Positions 25,156 to 35,010 of a stretch of 64,000 nucleotides of DNA are shown piece by piece. Under the pieces are notes generated by a model that made no database searches, had not been told where the DNA came from, and saw only the letters and a program-made list of their open reading frames with translations. This stretch comes from JBLIRR01 sp049472395 (GTDB lineage Bacteria > SZUA-182 > DTGQ01 > JBLIRR01). The stretch covers positions 81,878-145,877 of the forward strand of contig JBLIRR010000013.1 in the NCBI GenBank assembly GCA_049472395.1, read 5' to 3'. The first letter of the stretch is position 1, and the number at the start of each line of letters is the position of its first letter. The position numbers and the translations under genes are program-made.

Positions 25156-25536
25156 ATGCCAGATACGAAACCTATTTCTGACAATAATAATACCCAATCT
25201 GTATCAGACTCTCTCGATCCTTCTGATCTTGGGCCCTTTAGTGGTTCTGAAGAAGCAAAAAACCTGACCTCTTCAGTTCAAAATCTCGATTTCCTGCTTG
25301 ATATCAGCCTTCAAATTACAGTTGAGCTTGGTCGCTGTAAGATGAAAATCAAAGACCTACTGAAACTCAGCCAGGGCTCTATCATCGAACTTGAGAGCGC
25401 TGCCGGAAGTGCTCTTGATATCTATGTCAATCAAAAACTCATGGCAAAAGGAGAGGTTATTGTCACAAATGATAAATATGGTATTCGCTTGACCGAGATT
25501 ATAAGTCCGGTAGAAAGGATTGAGAAACTCTCATGA
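25156..25536 (+). CDS. fliN: Flagellar switch protein FliN
   Basis: A 126-aa C-ring protein. After about 45 acidic, Ser-rich residues comes one SpoA domain (LDISLQITVELGRCKMKIKD, then SQGSIIELESAAGSALDIYV). The last bases overlap fliO by 4 (ATGA). Confidence 0.95.
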   Translation: MPDTKPISDNNNTQSVSDSLDPSDLGPFSGSEEAKNLTSSVQNLDFLLDISLQITVELGRCKMKIKDLLKLSQGSIIELESAAGSALDIYVNQKLMAKGEVIVTNDKYGIRLTEIISPVERIEKLS

Positions 25537-26147
25537 AAAAAATGGCTATTGTAATAGGCGCACTCCTCTTCTTTTTATGTACCCACTCTTCATTCTCTAT
25601 GAACAGAGACCGGCTGACGATGATAAAAGAGAAAACGGATGAAGCGCTTTCTCATAGTCTCTTTGATAATGTGTCAGAATCAAATACTACAGGCTCCTCC
25701 ATGACAGACTCGTATGAAAATTCACAGGACTCATCAGGAATCGAGGAGAGCATGAAGGTTGAAGAGAGCATACTATCAAAAGCATTGCACAGTGTTTTAA
25801 TCCTTGCAAGCGTGCTGGCTTTTGCTATTCTATGCCTCTATGTATGCAAATGTTTTATTTTTGGCAAACATTCACTGAGTTCTTCAGAAAAATTGATGAA
25901 GAGGAAGGACACACTGTATCTTGCTCCTAAAAAGTCATTATCTTTGATTGAAGTTGGCGGCCAGTGGCTCCTTATCGGGATAACGCCAACCTCAGTGACC
26001 ACACTTGCACAAATGGAAGCCCCACCGACTGAGAATGAAGAGGAAACTTCTGCCTCTCGGGATGATAATGGAAAGAAAAAAAATGTAAATTTCAACTATA
26101 TTTTGAAGAATTTACAAAATAATCTTACTTCATTAAAAAAGGTTTAA
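25533..26147 (+). CDS. fliO: Flagellar export protein FliO
   Basis: A 204-aa protein with an N-terminal signal-like segment, a Ser-rich extracytoplasmic part, a membrane helix (about 88-110) and a cytoplasmic domain with LYLAPKKSLSLIEVGGQWLLIG, the FliO hallmark. FliO helps assemble the FliP ring of the export gate. It sits in the standard fliNOPQR order and its stop is 1 base before fliP. Confidence 0.88.
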   Translation: MKKMAIVIGALLFFLCTHSSFSMNRDRLTMIKEKTDEALSHSLFDNVSESNTTGSSMTDSYENSQDSSGIEESMKVEESILSKALHSVLILASVLAFAILCLYVCKCFIFGKHSLSSSEKLMKRKDTLYLAPKKSLSLIEVGGQWLLIGITPTSVTTLAQMEAPPTENEEETSASRDDNGKKKNVNFNYILKNLQNNLTSLKKV

Positions 26148-26148
26148 T

Positions 26149-26901
26149 ATGAAACTATCGAAGGTCTGGATTATTATTTTTATTATTATGATATTTTACG
26201 CATCAAGAAGTTGGGCCCAATCAATCCCTATTCCAAAAATCAATATCGGCGTAGATTCTGCCAATAGCCCGGAGGATATTGTGGTAGGATTGCAAATACT
26301 CTTCCTTCTCACTATTCTTTCTCTTGCACCTGCAATTTTAATTATGCTCACCTCATTTACAAGAATCGCGGTTGTCTTGTCCTTTTTGAGGCAAGCGATT
26401 GGGACCCACCAAATGCCCAGTAATCAGATTATCATAGGATTAGCTTTATTCTTAACCTTTTTCATAATGTTGCCCGTCGGAAAACAGATAAATTCAGAGG
26501 CCCTTCAGCCTTATCTTGCATCGCAGATCAGTCATACAGAAGCGCTCAATCTTGCCGTGAAACCGCTTCGAAAATTTATGCTGCATCATACGAGGGAGAA
26601 AGATCTCGGTCTTTTCCTTCAAATCTCCAAATCAAAAAAACCTAAGAATGAAAGCGATGTGGGGACATTTATAATAATACCAGCATTTGTAATCAGTGAA
26701 CTTAAAACAGCCTTTGAGATCGGATTCTTGATTTATCTCCCTTTTCTCATAGTTGATATGGTCGTGGCGGTTGTGTTGCTCTCAATGGGCATGATGATGC
26801 TGCCACCCATTATGATATCACTTCCCTTTAAGCTTATGTTTTTTGTGCTTATTGATGGCTGGCATTTAATGGTCGGATCATTGGTGAAAAGCTTCATTTA
26901 G
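26149..26901 (+). CDS. fliP: Flagellar export gate protein FliP
   Basis: A 250-aa inner-membrane protein with a signal peptide and four membrane helices. Typical FliP motifs: LTSFTRIAVVLSFLRQA, GTHQMPSNQ, IIPAFVISELKTAF and MGMMMLPP. It forms the core pore of the flagellar type III export gate with FliQ and FliR. Confidence 0.97.
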   Translation: MKLSKVWIIIFIIMIFYASRSWAQSIPIPKINIGVDSANSPEDIVVGLQILFLLTILSLAPAILIMLTSFTRIAVVLSFLRQAIGTHQMPSNQIIIGLALFLTFFIMLPVGKQINSEALQPYLASQISHTEALNLAVKPLRKFMLHHTREKDLGLFLQISKSKKPKNESDVGTFIIIPAFVISELKTAFEIGFLIYLPFLIVDMVVAVVLLSMGMMMLPPIMISLPFKLMFFVLIDGWHLMVGSLVKSFI

Positions 26902-26917
26902 GGAGAGAGGAGGAGAA

Positions 26918-27187
26918 ATGACATCAGTAGCCATCACAGAGATATTAAAGGAAACCATGAAAATAGCGTTGTTGCTCTCCGGTCCTATGCTCATTACCGG
27001 CCTGATAGCCGGCCTCGTTGTCTCCATATTTCAGGCTGCGACACAGATCCAGGAAATGACCCTTACCTTTATACCCAAAATCTTCGGGGTCGCTATTGCA
27101 CTGGTTATTTTCCTGCCATGGATGATAAGGCTTATGACGGATTATGCAATAAGAATTTTTTTAATAATACCAACAATAGTAAGGTAA
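26918..27187 (+). CDS. fliQ: Flagellar export gate protein FliQ
   Basis: An 89-aa protein with two membrane helices and the family motif SIFQAATQIQEMTLTFIPK. It wraps the FliP-FliR pore. Ribosome site GGAGG precedes the ATG. Confidence 0.97.
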   Translation: MTSVAITEILKETMKIALLLSGPMLITGLIAGLVVSIFQAATQIQEMTLTFIPKIFGVAIALVIFLPWMIRLMTDYAIRIFLIIPTIVR

Positions 27188-27194
27188 TGCATAG

Positions 27195-27971
27195 ATGAAT
27201 ATGTTCAATTTCAGTTGGGATGAGTTCTTTTGTTTTGTCATACTTCTTTTCAGGAGCGGAGGTATCCTGCAAGGTATGCCCTTTCTTGGGGGCAAAATAG
27301 TGCCGACCCAGGTAAAAATTTTCCTGAGTTTAATTCTTGCTTTTATTCTTACACCCGTTGTCACCATAAGGATATCCTCACATATCCCGAACCATTTTAG
27401 CTTAATATGGCTGGCAATCACTGAAATACTCATTGGGCTTATCATTGGATATGCTGCGAAATTGATTTTTGAAGGAATTCAACTGTCAGGACAATTGGTT
27501 GGGTTTCAAATCGGTCTTGCGGTAGCGAATGTCATGGATCCTCAAACCCAAAATCAGATCTCCCTTTTTGCTCAGATGGAATATATGGTGGCATTATTAA
27601 TCTTCCTCTCACTCAATGCTCATCATATATTTATTGAGGCGATTGTAAAAAGTTTCGAGATAGTGCCTCCACTTTGTTTTCATCCAGGAGCAGCAATGAT
27701 GAGCAAAATTATCGATCTTTCAGGGGGCGTATTTGTTGTTGCTCTCCAAATCGGTGCTCCTGTCATCGCAACATTGCTTTTTACCAATGCATGCTTTGGA
27801 CTCATGTCCAGGTTAGCGCCTCAAATGAATATATTCTTTGTGGCCCTGCCAATTGGAATTGCGGTGGGACTATTGGTATTAGGAGGAACAATGCCTTACT
27901 TTTACTCATATCTTAGAAAATCGTTCCAGATAATGGGAAAAGATATATTAATTTTATTAAAGGTAATGTAA
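27195..27971 (+). CDS. fliR: Flagellar export gate protein FliR
   Basis: A 258-aa multi-pass inner-membrane protein with FRSGGILQGMPFLGG, EGIQLSGQLVGFQIGLA and MDPQTQNQ, all FliR signatures. It completes the export gate. flhB starts 3 bases after its stop. Confidence 0.96.
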   Translation: MNMFNFSWDEFFCFVILLFRSGGILQGMPFLGGKIVPTQVKIFLSLILAFILTPVVTIRISSHIPNHFSLIWLAITEILIGLIIGYAAKLIFEGIQLSGQLVGFQIGLAVANVMDPQTQNQISLFAQMEYMVALLIFLSLNAHHIFIEAIVKSFEIVPPLCFHPGAAMMSKIIDLSGGVFVVALQIGAPVIATLLFTNACFGLMSRLAPQMNIFFVALPIGIAVGLLVLGGTMPYFYSYLRKSFQIMGKDILILLKVM

Positions 27972-27974
27972 AGG

Positions 27975-29045
27975 ATGCCGGATACTACACAACAAAGAAC
28001 AGAGCCCGCAACACCCAAAAGGCGGCGCGAGGCGCGCGAAAAAGGACAGGTTGCAAAAAGTCAAGAAATTGCAAATGCCCTTATTTTCATGGGTACTCTG
28101 CTTGTCTTCTTTTTTGCCGGTCGCTTTATGCTCCATAACCTTTTTAAACTCATGAAGTATATCCTTTCTCAAAGCGGGTCATTGAAAATAACTCCTAAAA
28201 ATTCAGTGAATTTCATTAGTCATCTTCAGTTGTCTCTCCTACCTATACTCATGCCTATGCTGCTGTCATTAAGCGCTCTCGCTGTTCTTGCCAATTACCT
28301 GCAGGTTGGTTTTCTTATTACTCTCCAGCCCCTTATTCCTGATTTCACACGCCTTAATCCAATAAATGGGATCAAAAATATCTTCTCGCTCCGAAAAGTT
28401 ATGGAGATCCTCAAGTCCGTTTTGCAAATCGCCATTATTAGTATTATTGCGTATATAACATTAAGAAGTGAAATTCAGAACACCCCCGCCCTCATACGAA
28501 TGACGCCAGGCGTGTTTCTCTTCTACCTTGGTGATGTAAGTTTTACTTTGATATTTCGTGTAACCGGCGCTCTTTCTGTTCTTGCATTTTTTGACTACCT
28601 GTATCAACGATATGAACATGAAAAGAGCCTTCTCATGACTAAGGAGGAAGTGAAGGAAGAACAGAAACAAACAGAAGGAGATCCGAGGATTAAAGGAAGG
28701 ATTCGTTCAATCCAGTTAAATTTGGCGAGAAAGCGTATGATGGCTGCGGTTCCCCAGGCGGATGTGGTGATAACAAACCCGGAACATATTGCTGTTGCCT
28801 TGCAATACAAACAAAAGGAAATGAGTGCGCCAAAAGTGCTCGCCAAAGGAGCAGGGTATCTTGCTGAAAGGATAAAAGAAATCGCAAAAGAGAATAATAT
28901 TCCTCTCGTCGAGGATAAACCACTGGCGAGGGCCTTATATAAAATTGTTGAGGTGGGGGATTTTATTCCTCCGCAATTATACCAGGCAGTGGCCGAGATA
29001 TTGGCCTTTATTTACCGCTTTAAAAAAAACAAAAATAGAGAATAG
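27975..29045 (+). CDS. flhB: Flagellar export switch protein FlhB
   Basis: A 356-aa protein: four membrane helices (about 30-215) and a cytoplasmic domain that switches export from rod/hook to filament substrates after self-cleavage. N-terminal TEPATPKRRREAREKGQVAK is typical. The cleavage motif, normally NPTH, is NPEH here (residues 268-271), with the reactive Asn-Pro kept. The helical linker KEEVKEEQKQTEGDP is standard. Confidence 0.96.
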   Translation: MPDTTQQRTEPATPKRRREAREKGQVAKSQEIANALIFMGTLLVFFFAGRFMLHNLFKLMKYILSQSGSLKITPKNSVNFISHLQLSLLPILMPMLLSLSALAVLANYLQVGFLITLQPLIPDFTRLNPINGIKNIFSLRKVMEILKSVLQIAIISIIAYITLRSEIQNTPALIRMTPGVFLFYLGDVSFTLIFRVTGALSVLAFFDYLYQRYEHEKSLLMTKEEVKEEQKQTEGDPRIKGRIRSIQLNLARKRMMAAVPQADVVITNPEHIAVALQYKQKEMSAPKVLAKGAGYLAERIKEIAKENNIPLVEDKPLARALYKIVEVGDFIPPQLYQAVAEILAFIYRFKKNKNRE

Positions 29046-29053
29046 TTGAGAAT

Positions 29054-31129
29054 ATGTGGGAAAAAATATTAAATAATCAGGTTGATGTGGTCATCCCATT
29101 AGGGGTTATAGGAATATTGACCATAATGATTATTCCCCTGCCCACAGTGCTTCTGGATCTTTTTCTGACATTTGATGTAAGCCTTGGCATCCTCTCTCTC
29201 TTGGTAGCAATGTATATTATGGATCCCTTAGATTTTTCTATTTTCCCTTCTTATCTTCTCATTGTGACCCTCTTTGGCCTTTCTCTTAATGTTGCCTCCA
29301 CGCGACTTATTCTTCTTAATGGCCATGAAGGAGTGTTCGCAGCAGGACATGTTATTAAATCATTCGGCAGCTTTGTTATCGGCGATAATTATGTAGTTGG
29401 AATGGTCGCTTTTATTATTCTCGTGATCATAAACTTTCTCGTCATCACAAAGGGCGCGGAAAGAGTGGCTGAAGTCTCGGCACGATTTACCCTTGATGCT
29501 ATGCCCGGAAAACAGATGAGTATCGATGCTGATCTGAATGCCGGTCTGATCGATGAGAAGGAAGCAAAGGACAGACGAGTTCGGATAGCCCAGGAAGCTG
29601 AATTTTATGGGGCCATGGATGGTGCCATTAAGTTTGTCAAGGGAGATGCTATAGCACAAATAATCATTGCCTTCATAAATATTCTGGGCGGTTTTGTAAT
29701 AGGCATGTTTCAACAGAGAATGAATATTGCGGAGGCTGCAACCACCTATGTTATTCTCACGGTGGGAGATGGACTGGTAAGCCAAATTCCCGCCCTTATC
29801 ATATCTACAGCCGCAGGCATCGTTACGACGCGTGCAGCGTCAGAGTCAAATATTGGACAGGATATAACAAAACAACTCTTGCTTCATCCAAAAGCAATTG
29901 GCCTCACCGCAATCGTACTTATCGGATTCGGCCTTATTCCGGGTATGCCCACAACCTCATTTATCGGCCTCGGTTTCATGACGGCTATTATGGCAGTTGT
30001 CACTTACCGGCATCAGCAGAAAATTCTCTCAGAAACACAAATGGAAAAAGAGAAACTCAAATCCTCCAAAAAACCTGAAGGGCAACTCCCAGAACCTGTG
30101 GGCCTTGATCCTCTCGGCTTAGAGGTTGGCTCACGATTAGTCCCCCTTATCGATCCCCGCCAAGGAGGGGAATTACTTGAGAGAATAACAGCAATACGAA
30201 AAAAATACGCTGCTGAGATGGGTTTCGTGTTTCCTTCGGTCCACATCAAAGATAATCTTCAGCTCGCGCCAAACGTATATAGTATTCTCCTTAAAGGAGA
30301 GGTTATTGCGCAAGGTAATTTGATGCTTGGTCATATGCTTGCCATGAATCCCGGTGAGAAAGACATAGACATTGAAGCTATTCCTACAAAAGATCCGGCT
30401 TTTGGGCTGCCCGCATGGTGGATACCGCAAAATGAAGCAAAAAAAATAAAGGCCAAGGGATTAACAGTTGTTGATATTTCAACTATTATTGCAACACATT
30501 TTAATGAAGTCATCAATCAATATGCCCACGAGCTTCTTACAAGGCAAGAGGTGCAAAAATTGATAGACCGGGTGGTGGAAACAGATCCAAAAGTCGTTGA
30601 GGAATTACTACCAAATCTTCTCACGTTGGGACAGCTACAAAAAGTCCTCCAAAACCTTCTCCATGAACAAATATCTATCAGAGACCTCATCTCTATTTTT
30701 GAAACGTGTGCGGATTTTGCACCTCAGACGAGAGATCCTGAGCTTTTAACCGAATTTGTCAGAGCAAAACTCGCACGAAGTATTTCAAGGAAATACGAGG
30801 ATAAAGAGGGCAAAATTACCGCCCTTATAATGGATCAGAAATTAGAGGATGTCATTAGCCAATCGATTCAGAACCAGGAAACAGGGTCCTATCTCGCATT
30901 GGATCCTATGATATCACAAAAATTAATCCAAAAAATAAAAACCTTGATTGAATCAAAAGTGCCTCATCAGCTTTACCCCTTACTTTTGTGCTCATCCATG
31001 ATAAGACGACATTTGAAACAATTGATACAGCAATTCATACCCAATCTTGCTGTGTTGTCATACAACGAAATCTCTCCCCGAAGTAAGATCGAAGCAATAG
31101 GCATGGTGGAGCTCAATAATGCAAATTAA
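29054..31129 (+). CDS. flhA: Flagellar export gate protein FlhA
   Basis: A 691-aa protein with about eight membrane helices in the first half and a large cytoplasmic substrate-docking domain. The FHIPEP signature region reads TRFTLDAMPGKQMSIDADL-like (here ARFTLDAMPGKQMSIDAD), followed by GLIDEKEAKDRR. Length is normal. It overlaps flhF by 11 bases. Confidence 0.97.
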   Translation: MWEKILNNQVDVVIPLGVIGILTIMIIPLPTVLLDLFLTFDVSLGILSLLVAMYIMDPLDFSIFPSYLLIVTLFGLSLNVASTRLILLNGHEGVFAAGHVIKSFGSFVIGDNYVVGMVAFIILVIINFLVITKGAERVAEVSARFTLDAMPGKQMSIDADLNAGLIDEKEAKDRRVRIAQEAEFYGAMDGAIKFVKGDAIAQIIIAFINILGGFVIGMFQQRMNIAEAATTYVILTVGDGLVSQIPALIISTAAGIVTTRAASESNIGQDITKQLLLHPKAIGLTAIVLIGFGLIPGMPTTSFIGLGFMTAIMAVVTYRHQQKILSETQMEKEKLKSSKKPEGQLPEPVGLDPLGLEVGSRLVPLIDPRQGGELLERITAIRKKYAAEMGFVFPSVHIKDNLQLAPNVYSILLKGEVIAQGNLMLGHMLAMNPGEKDIDIEAIPTKDPAFGLPAWWIPQNEAKKIKAKGLTVVDISTIIATHFNEVINQYAHELLTRQEVQKLIDRVVETDPKVVEELLPNLLTLGQLQKVLQNLLHEQISIRDLISIFETCADFAPQTRDPELLTEFVRAKLARSISRKYEDKEGKITALIMDQKLEDVISQSIQNQETGSYLALDPMISQKLIQKIKTLIESKVPHQLYPLLLCSSMIRRHLKQLIQQFIPNLAVLSYNEISPRSKIEAIGMVELNNAN

Positions 31130-32276
31130 AAAATATCTGGCAACAAATGTTCGAGACGCTCTAAGTCAGATAAAACTTGAACTGGGTCCTGAGGCCCTGA
31201 TTATATCCACGAAAAATCTCAAAAAGGGTAAAAATGATCCTTATGGTATATTATCCACCGATATGGTCGAAGTGATGGCTGCAGTAGAGACAGATACACA
31301 TCATGCACAAAAGCCAATATTTGAAAAGCCATCAACACCTCAGGCATTTGCTGCCGCACAATCTTCTACACAGGTATTCACGCAACCGCACACGCCACGC
31401 TCAGATTTATCATTAGAGTTTATTCAGACTGAAATTACTGCACTGAAGAAGATGATTGAAAAGGGATTCTCTCAACATCAATCCCAGCCATTATGGTCAA
31501 ATATCTACCATCAAATACGTTATATGGGCGTTGAAGAAGATATCACGGCAGCACTACTGAAAACAATATCAGAGGATGATTCATCCATATTCACTGAGGG
31601 GGAACTCTCAATAAAGAACTACCTTAAGGAGTTACTCCACCATCTAATAAATACCTCAGGTCCTATTAATTTAAATGGCAACTCGCCCAAAATAGTTGCC
31701 CTGGTCGGACCCAGCGGTGCGGGTAAAACTACTACAATAGCCAAATTAGCAGGGATATTGGCCCTTAAGAAGAGAAAAAAAATAGCATTGATTAGTCTGG
31801 ATACGGGCCGGATCGGCGGGACTGAGCAATTGGCCTCATATGCAAAAATCATGGGCATTCCAATGAATACTGCTCGCACTCACAATGAGTTGATGCGCCA
31901 TATCGATTCATTCAAGAACACTCACTGTGTCTTCATAGATACTGCAGGCTATAACCATAAAGATACCATACAGATGGAAAAATTAAAAAAATTTCTAAGC
32001 TCTACGCTTTATATTGAAAAACATTTGGTGGTGAGCGCCACCACACATAGCAAAGAACTTTTAACCATAACCAAAAACTTTCAGTTAATAGGCATTGACC
32101 GGCTTTTATTTACAAAGCTGGATGAAGCAACCCAATTTGGGACAATCTTTAACCATATGATCTATACAAATTTATCCCTGTCTTACTTTACTGCAGGGCA
32201 ACACGTGCCTGATGACCTCGAGGTGGCAACTCCTCAAAGGTTATCAGAACTCATTATTAATAGTACAAAAGCTTAA
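31119..32276 (+). CDS. flhF: Flagellar biosynthesis GTPase FlhF
   Basis: A 385-aa SRP-type GTPase that marks the cell pole or site for flagellar assembly. The N-terminus (IKKYLATNVRDALSQIK) is typical; the NG domain has VGPSGAGKTTTIAKLA (P-loop), DTGRIGGTEQL, DTAGYNHKD (G3) and TKLDEA (G4). It is paired with its regulator flhG next door, which suggests controlled number or placement of flagella. Confidence 0.95.
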   Translation: MQIKKYLATNVRDALSQIKLELGPEALIISTKNLKKGKNDPYGILSTDMVEVMAAVETDTHHAQKPIFEKPSTPQAFAAAQSSTQVFTQPHTPRSDLSLEFIQTEITALKKMIEKGFSQHQSQPLWSNIYHQIRYMGVEEDITAALLKTISEDDSSIFTEGELSIKNYLKELLHHLINTSGPINLNGNSPKIVALVGPSGAGKTTTIAKLAGILALKKRKKIALISLDTGRIGGTEQLASYAKIMGIPMNTARTHNELMRHIDSFKNTHCVFIDTAGYNHKDTIQMEKLKKFLSSTLYIEKHLVVSATTHSKELLTITKNFQLIGIDRLLFTKLDEATQFGTIFNHMIYTNLSLSYFTAGQHVPDDLEVATPQRLSELIINSTKA

Positions 32277-32291
32277 TTAGGATTAATAAAT

Positions 32292-33122
32292 ATGGATTTA
32301 AACACTCATGCAATAACAGCAAAAATTATCTCCATAACTAGTGGAAAAGGAGGTGTTGGGAAAACAAATATTGTTATTAATTTAGCGTATTCATTAATTC
32401 GTACACATAAAAGAGTGCTGATTATGGATGCGGATATGGGGCTTGCTGATATCTCTATGCTGCTGGGGCTTACACATAAATCAACTATTTTCGATGTGTT
32501 CACTGGTGAAAAAGAGCTTTCCGACATTATTATCAAAGGACCCGGAGGATTAGAGATTATCCCGACAGAGTCAGCACGGGAGGAATTAGCCCTTCTTGAT
32601 TCGAATCATATTATCCTTCTTAAACAGAAACTGAGCGCTCTTCTCTATGAGTATGATGTGATCCTGATTGATACGCCATCAGGTATTGGCAAGAACGTCA
32701 TGAGATTCAACCAGATGGCACAAGAAATATTTGTAGTCTTATCCCCTGATCCGACATCAATGGCTGATGCTTATGCTCTTATTAAAATACTCACCAAGAA
32801 TTATCATATTGATCAATTTCATCTGTTATGCAATTTAATCAGCACAAAACAGGAAGGCGGGGAAATATATAATAGACTGAATAAGGTAGTTAAACGCTTC
32901 CTTAATATAGAATTAGCTCCTGCTGGATTCATCTATTCAGATACCTTTCTCACGAGTTCAAGCCGCTCCCAGGAAATGGTTACCATCACGTATCCCTCGG
33001 CAAAATCCAGCAGATGTTTTGAAAAACTGGCGCACTACATTAATTCACTACCATCTGGCCCTAACACAAAATTTTTAATGAATAATTTTTTTCATTTTGA
33101 ACACAGGAGGGTTAATCAATGA
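32292..33122 (+). CDS. flhG: Flagellar number regulator FlhG (FleN/YlxH), MinD-like ATPase
   Basis: A 276-aa MinD/ParA-type ATPase with the deviant Walker A motif GKGGVGKTN, MDADMGLADISMLLG and Walker B LIDTPSGIG. In other bacteria it stimulates FlhF and, where FleQ is present, represses this sigma-54 activator. The sigma-54 type promoters in this window fit that pattern, but no FleQ gene is visible. The stop overlaps fliA by 4 bases. Confidence 0.93.
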   Translation: MDLNTHAITAKIISITSGKGGVGKTNIVINLAYSLIRTHKRVLIMDADMGLADISMLLGLTHKSTIFDVFTGEKELSDIIIKGPGGLEIIPTESAREELALLDSNHIILLKQKLSALLYEYDVILIDTPSGIGKNVMRFNQMAQEIFVVLSPDPTSMADAYALIKILTKNYHIDQFHLLCNLISTKQEGGEIYNRLNKVVKRFLNIELAPAGFIYSDTFLTSSSRSQEMVTITYPSAKSSRCFEKLAHYINSLPSGPNTKFLMNNFFHFEHRRVNQ

Positions 33123-33907
33123 CATTATCTACCGTTGACACTCAGGAGAACTATCCTGCTCAGGAAACAAAGGAGGAAATCTCGCTTGAGGAAAGAAATA
33201 AAATTATTATCGAACATCTCCCTATGATTAAATATATTGCTTCGCGTCTTGCAAATCGATTACCTCCTTGTGTGGAAACAAATGACCTCATTGCAGTGGG
33301 AGTTTTAGGACTAATGGATGCTATTGAAAAATATGATGTAACCAAAAAGGTTAAATTTAAAACATATGCTGAATTTCGCGTAAGAGGGGCCATATTGGAT
33401 GAATTAAGAGCTCTTGACTGGACACCACGGTCTGTTCATCAGAAAGGCAAATTAATTGAGGAAGCATATCATTATATTGAGCAGAGAAAGGGCAGGCCTG
33501 CAACTGACGAAGAAATAGCGCAGAGACTTAAAGTGGATATTCAAACCTTTCACAAGATGCTTAACCAGACCCGCAACGTAACGATGATCCATATTGACGA
33601 TCTGGCACGATCTATTCCCGAAGAGGATAGGGATAATATCCTTGAATGCTTGAGAAATCCTGATGATGATGATTTTCTTGATAAACTCAATCTCTTAGAA
33701 ATGCGTGATCTGCTCGCCCATGCTATTATGGAGCTACCGAAAAAGGAACAAATGGTATTATCCCTGTATTACTTCGAAGAGCTTACCATGAAAGAGATTG
33801 GGAAGGTCATGGGTTTGGCGGAATCAACTATCTCGGAGCATCATTCAAAGGCAATTATTCATGTAAGACAAAAATTAAAGAAAAACCTAAAAGAAGAAGA
33901 ATTTTAA
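33119..33907 (+). CDS. fliA: Flagellar sigma factor sigma-28 (FliA)
   Basis: A 262-aa FliA/WhiG-family sigma factor. Region 2 is seen at about 25-100 (LIAVGVLGLMDAIEKYD, FRVRGAILDELRALDW), region 3 follows, and region 4 has a helix-turn-helix (MKEIGKVMGLAESTISEHHS). It directs late flagellar genes and is inhibited by FlgM, encoded 11 kb downstream. Confidence 0.96.
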   Translation: MTLSTVDTQENYPAQETKEEISLEERNKIIIEHLPMIKYIASRLANRLPPCVETNDLIAVGVLGLMDAIEKYDVTKKVKFKTYAEFRVRGAILDELRALDWTPRSVHQKGKLIEEAYHYIEQRKGRPATDEEIAQRLKVDIQTFHKMLNQTRNVTMIHIDDLARSIPEEDRDNILECLRNPDDDDFLDKLNLLEMRDLLAHAIMELPKKEQMVLSLYYFEELTMKEIGKVMGLAESTISEHHSKAIIHVRQKLKKNLKEEEF

Positions 33908-33926
33908 TAAGAAGGAGAATCTTAGA

Positions 33927-34115
33927 ATGGTAAACATATCAGGAATGTTATCTACGGACAGGGTAAATAAGATCAGTTTTAAAAACCGGGAAAAAAGATA
34001 TCCGAAAGAAAATAAAAAGAGAAGCAAGTCTAATAATAAGAGTAAGGAATTAGAAAATGAGTCAATAGATGAGAATAAACCAGAGCAGGAGCATGTCGTA
34101 GATATTAGTATTTAA
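33927..34115 (+). CDS. Small Lys-rich hypothetical protein in the flagellar cluster
   Basis: A 62-aa, very charged protein behind a good ribosome site (AAGGAG). The middle is Lys/Asn/Ser-rich and the tail ends HVVDISI. No signal peptide or membrane segment. No family is recognised. Its position between fliA and flgB, in frame with local coding rhythm and with tight spacing, supports a real gene, perhaps a small flagellar regulator or chaperone. Confidence 0.6.
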   Translation: MVNISGMLSTDRVNKISFKNREKRYPKENKKRSKSNNKSKELENESIDENKPEQEHVVDISI

Positions 34116-34156
34116 TTTTTTGTATGAAGCAGATTCACAGGCAAGGAGGAATGTCT

Positions 34157-34573
34157 ATGGACAATAATATACTCTTTAAAAGTTCAAGGATCATGGAGAA
34201 GTCCCTTGATTTATCAAGCAATAAACACCGGCTCATTACCTCAAATATAGCAAATATGAATACGCCAAATTATATACCATTTGACCTCGTTCTCACACGC
34301 AAGGTTCATGAAGATCCCTCGGAACTTGAAGCGCACACAACCATGTATAAAACGAATTCTAAGCACCTTGATATGAATACCAACGAAGGTTCCCTCCCCC
34401 ATAAAATTGTCCCTTGTCCAACCTATACGGAAAATGGCGGTGATAATTGGGTTGATATTGATGCCGAGATGTATAAGCTATCACGTAACACTCTGAAATA
34501 CAATGCATTAACTAAATTGTTAGGAAAAAATTTCAGTCAATTACGATCTGTTATATCTGAAAGGAATAGATAA
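34157..34573 (+). CDS. flgB: Flagellar rod protein FlgB
   Basis: A 138-aa proximal rod protein. The start at 34157 follows AAGGAGG (34143-34149) at 7 bases; in-frame ATGs at 34124 and 34151 are less well placed. The rod-family N-terminus reads HRLITSNIANMNTPNY and the C-terminal heptads end in KLLGKNFSQLRSVIS. Confidence 0.93.
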   Translation: MDNNILFKSSRIMEKSLDLSSNKHRLITSNIANMNTPNYIPFDLVLTRKVHEDPSELEAHTTMYKTNSKHLDMNTNEGSLPHKIVPCPTYTENGGDNWVDIDAEMYKLSRNTLKYNALTKLLGKNFSQLRSVISERNR

Positions 34574-34575
34574 TC

Positions 34576-35010
34576 ATGACAATGTTTAATGCTTTAGCAA
34601 CAAGCGCCTCAGCTCTTCGAATAAACAGGCTTCGACTTACGCTAATTAGCGAAAATATGGCCAATGAATATACCACGAGGACAACGGAGGGAGGGCCTTA
34701 CAAAGCAAAAAGGGCTATAGTGCGCACAACCCTTGCATATCAGTCTTTTGAAGATGCTCTGAGGGCCAATGAGGATCCGCCACCTATGAGAGTGCCACTG
34801 GTGCAAGGAATATATCAAGATAACCGCCCCCCAATTCTCAAATATGATCCTGCACACCCGGATGCAGATGCTCAGGGATATGTTGCCATGCCCAATATTA
34901 ATCCGGTAGAAGAAATGGGGCGACTGATATCAACCGTCCGTTCCTATGAAGCAAACGTCACTGTTGTGCAAGCCACAAAAGACTTATTTAAAAAGGCATT
35001 AGAGATATGA
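34576..35010 (+). CDS. flgC: Flagellar rod protein FlgC
   Basis: A 144-aa proximal rod protein with SASALRINRLRLTLISENMAN at the N-terminus and the C-terminal RSYEANVTVVQATKDLFKKAL motif. It is followed directly (ATGA overlap) by fliK, not by fliE as in many genomes. Confidence 0.95.
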   Translation: MTMFNALATSASALRINRLRLTLISENMANEYTTRTTEGGPYKAKRAIVRTTLAYQSFEDALRANEDPPPMRVPLVQGIYQDNRPPILKYDPAHPDADAQGYVAMPNINPVEEMGRLISTVRSYEANVTVVQATKDLFKKALEI

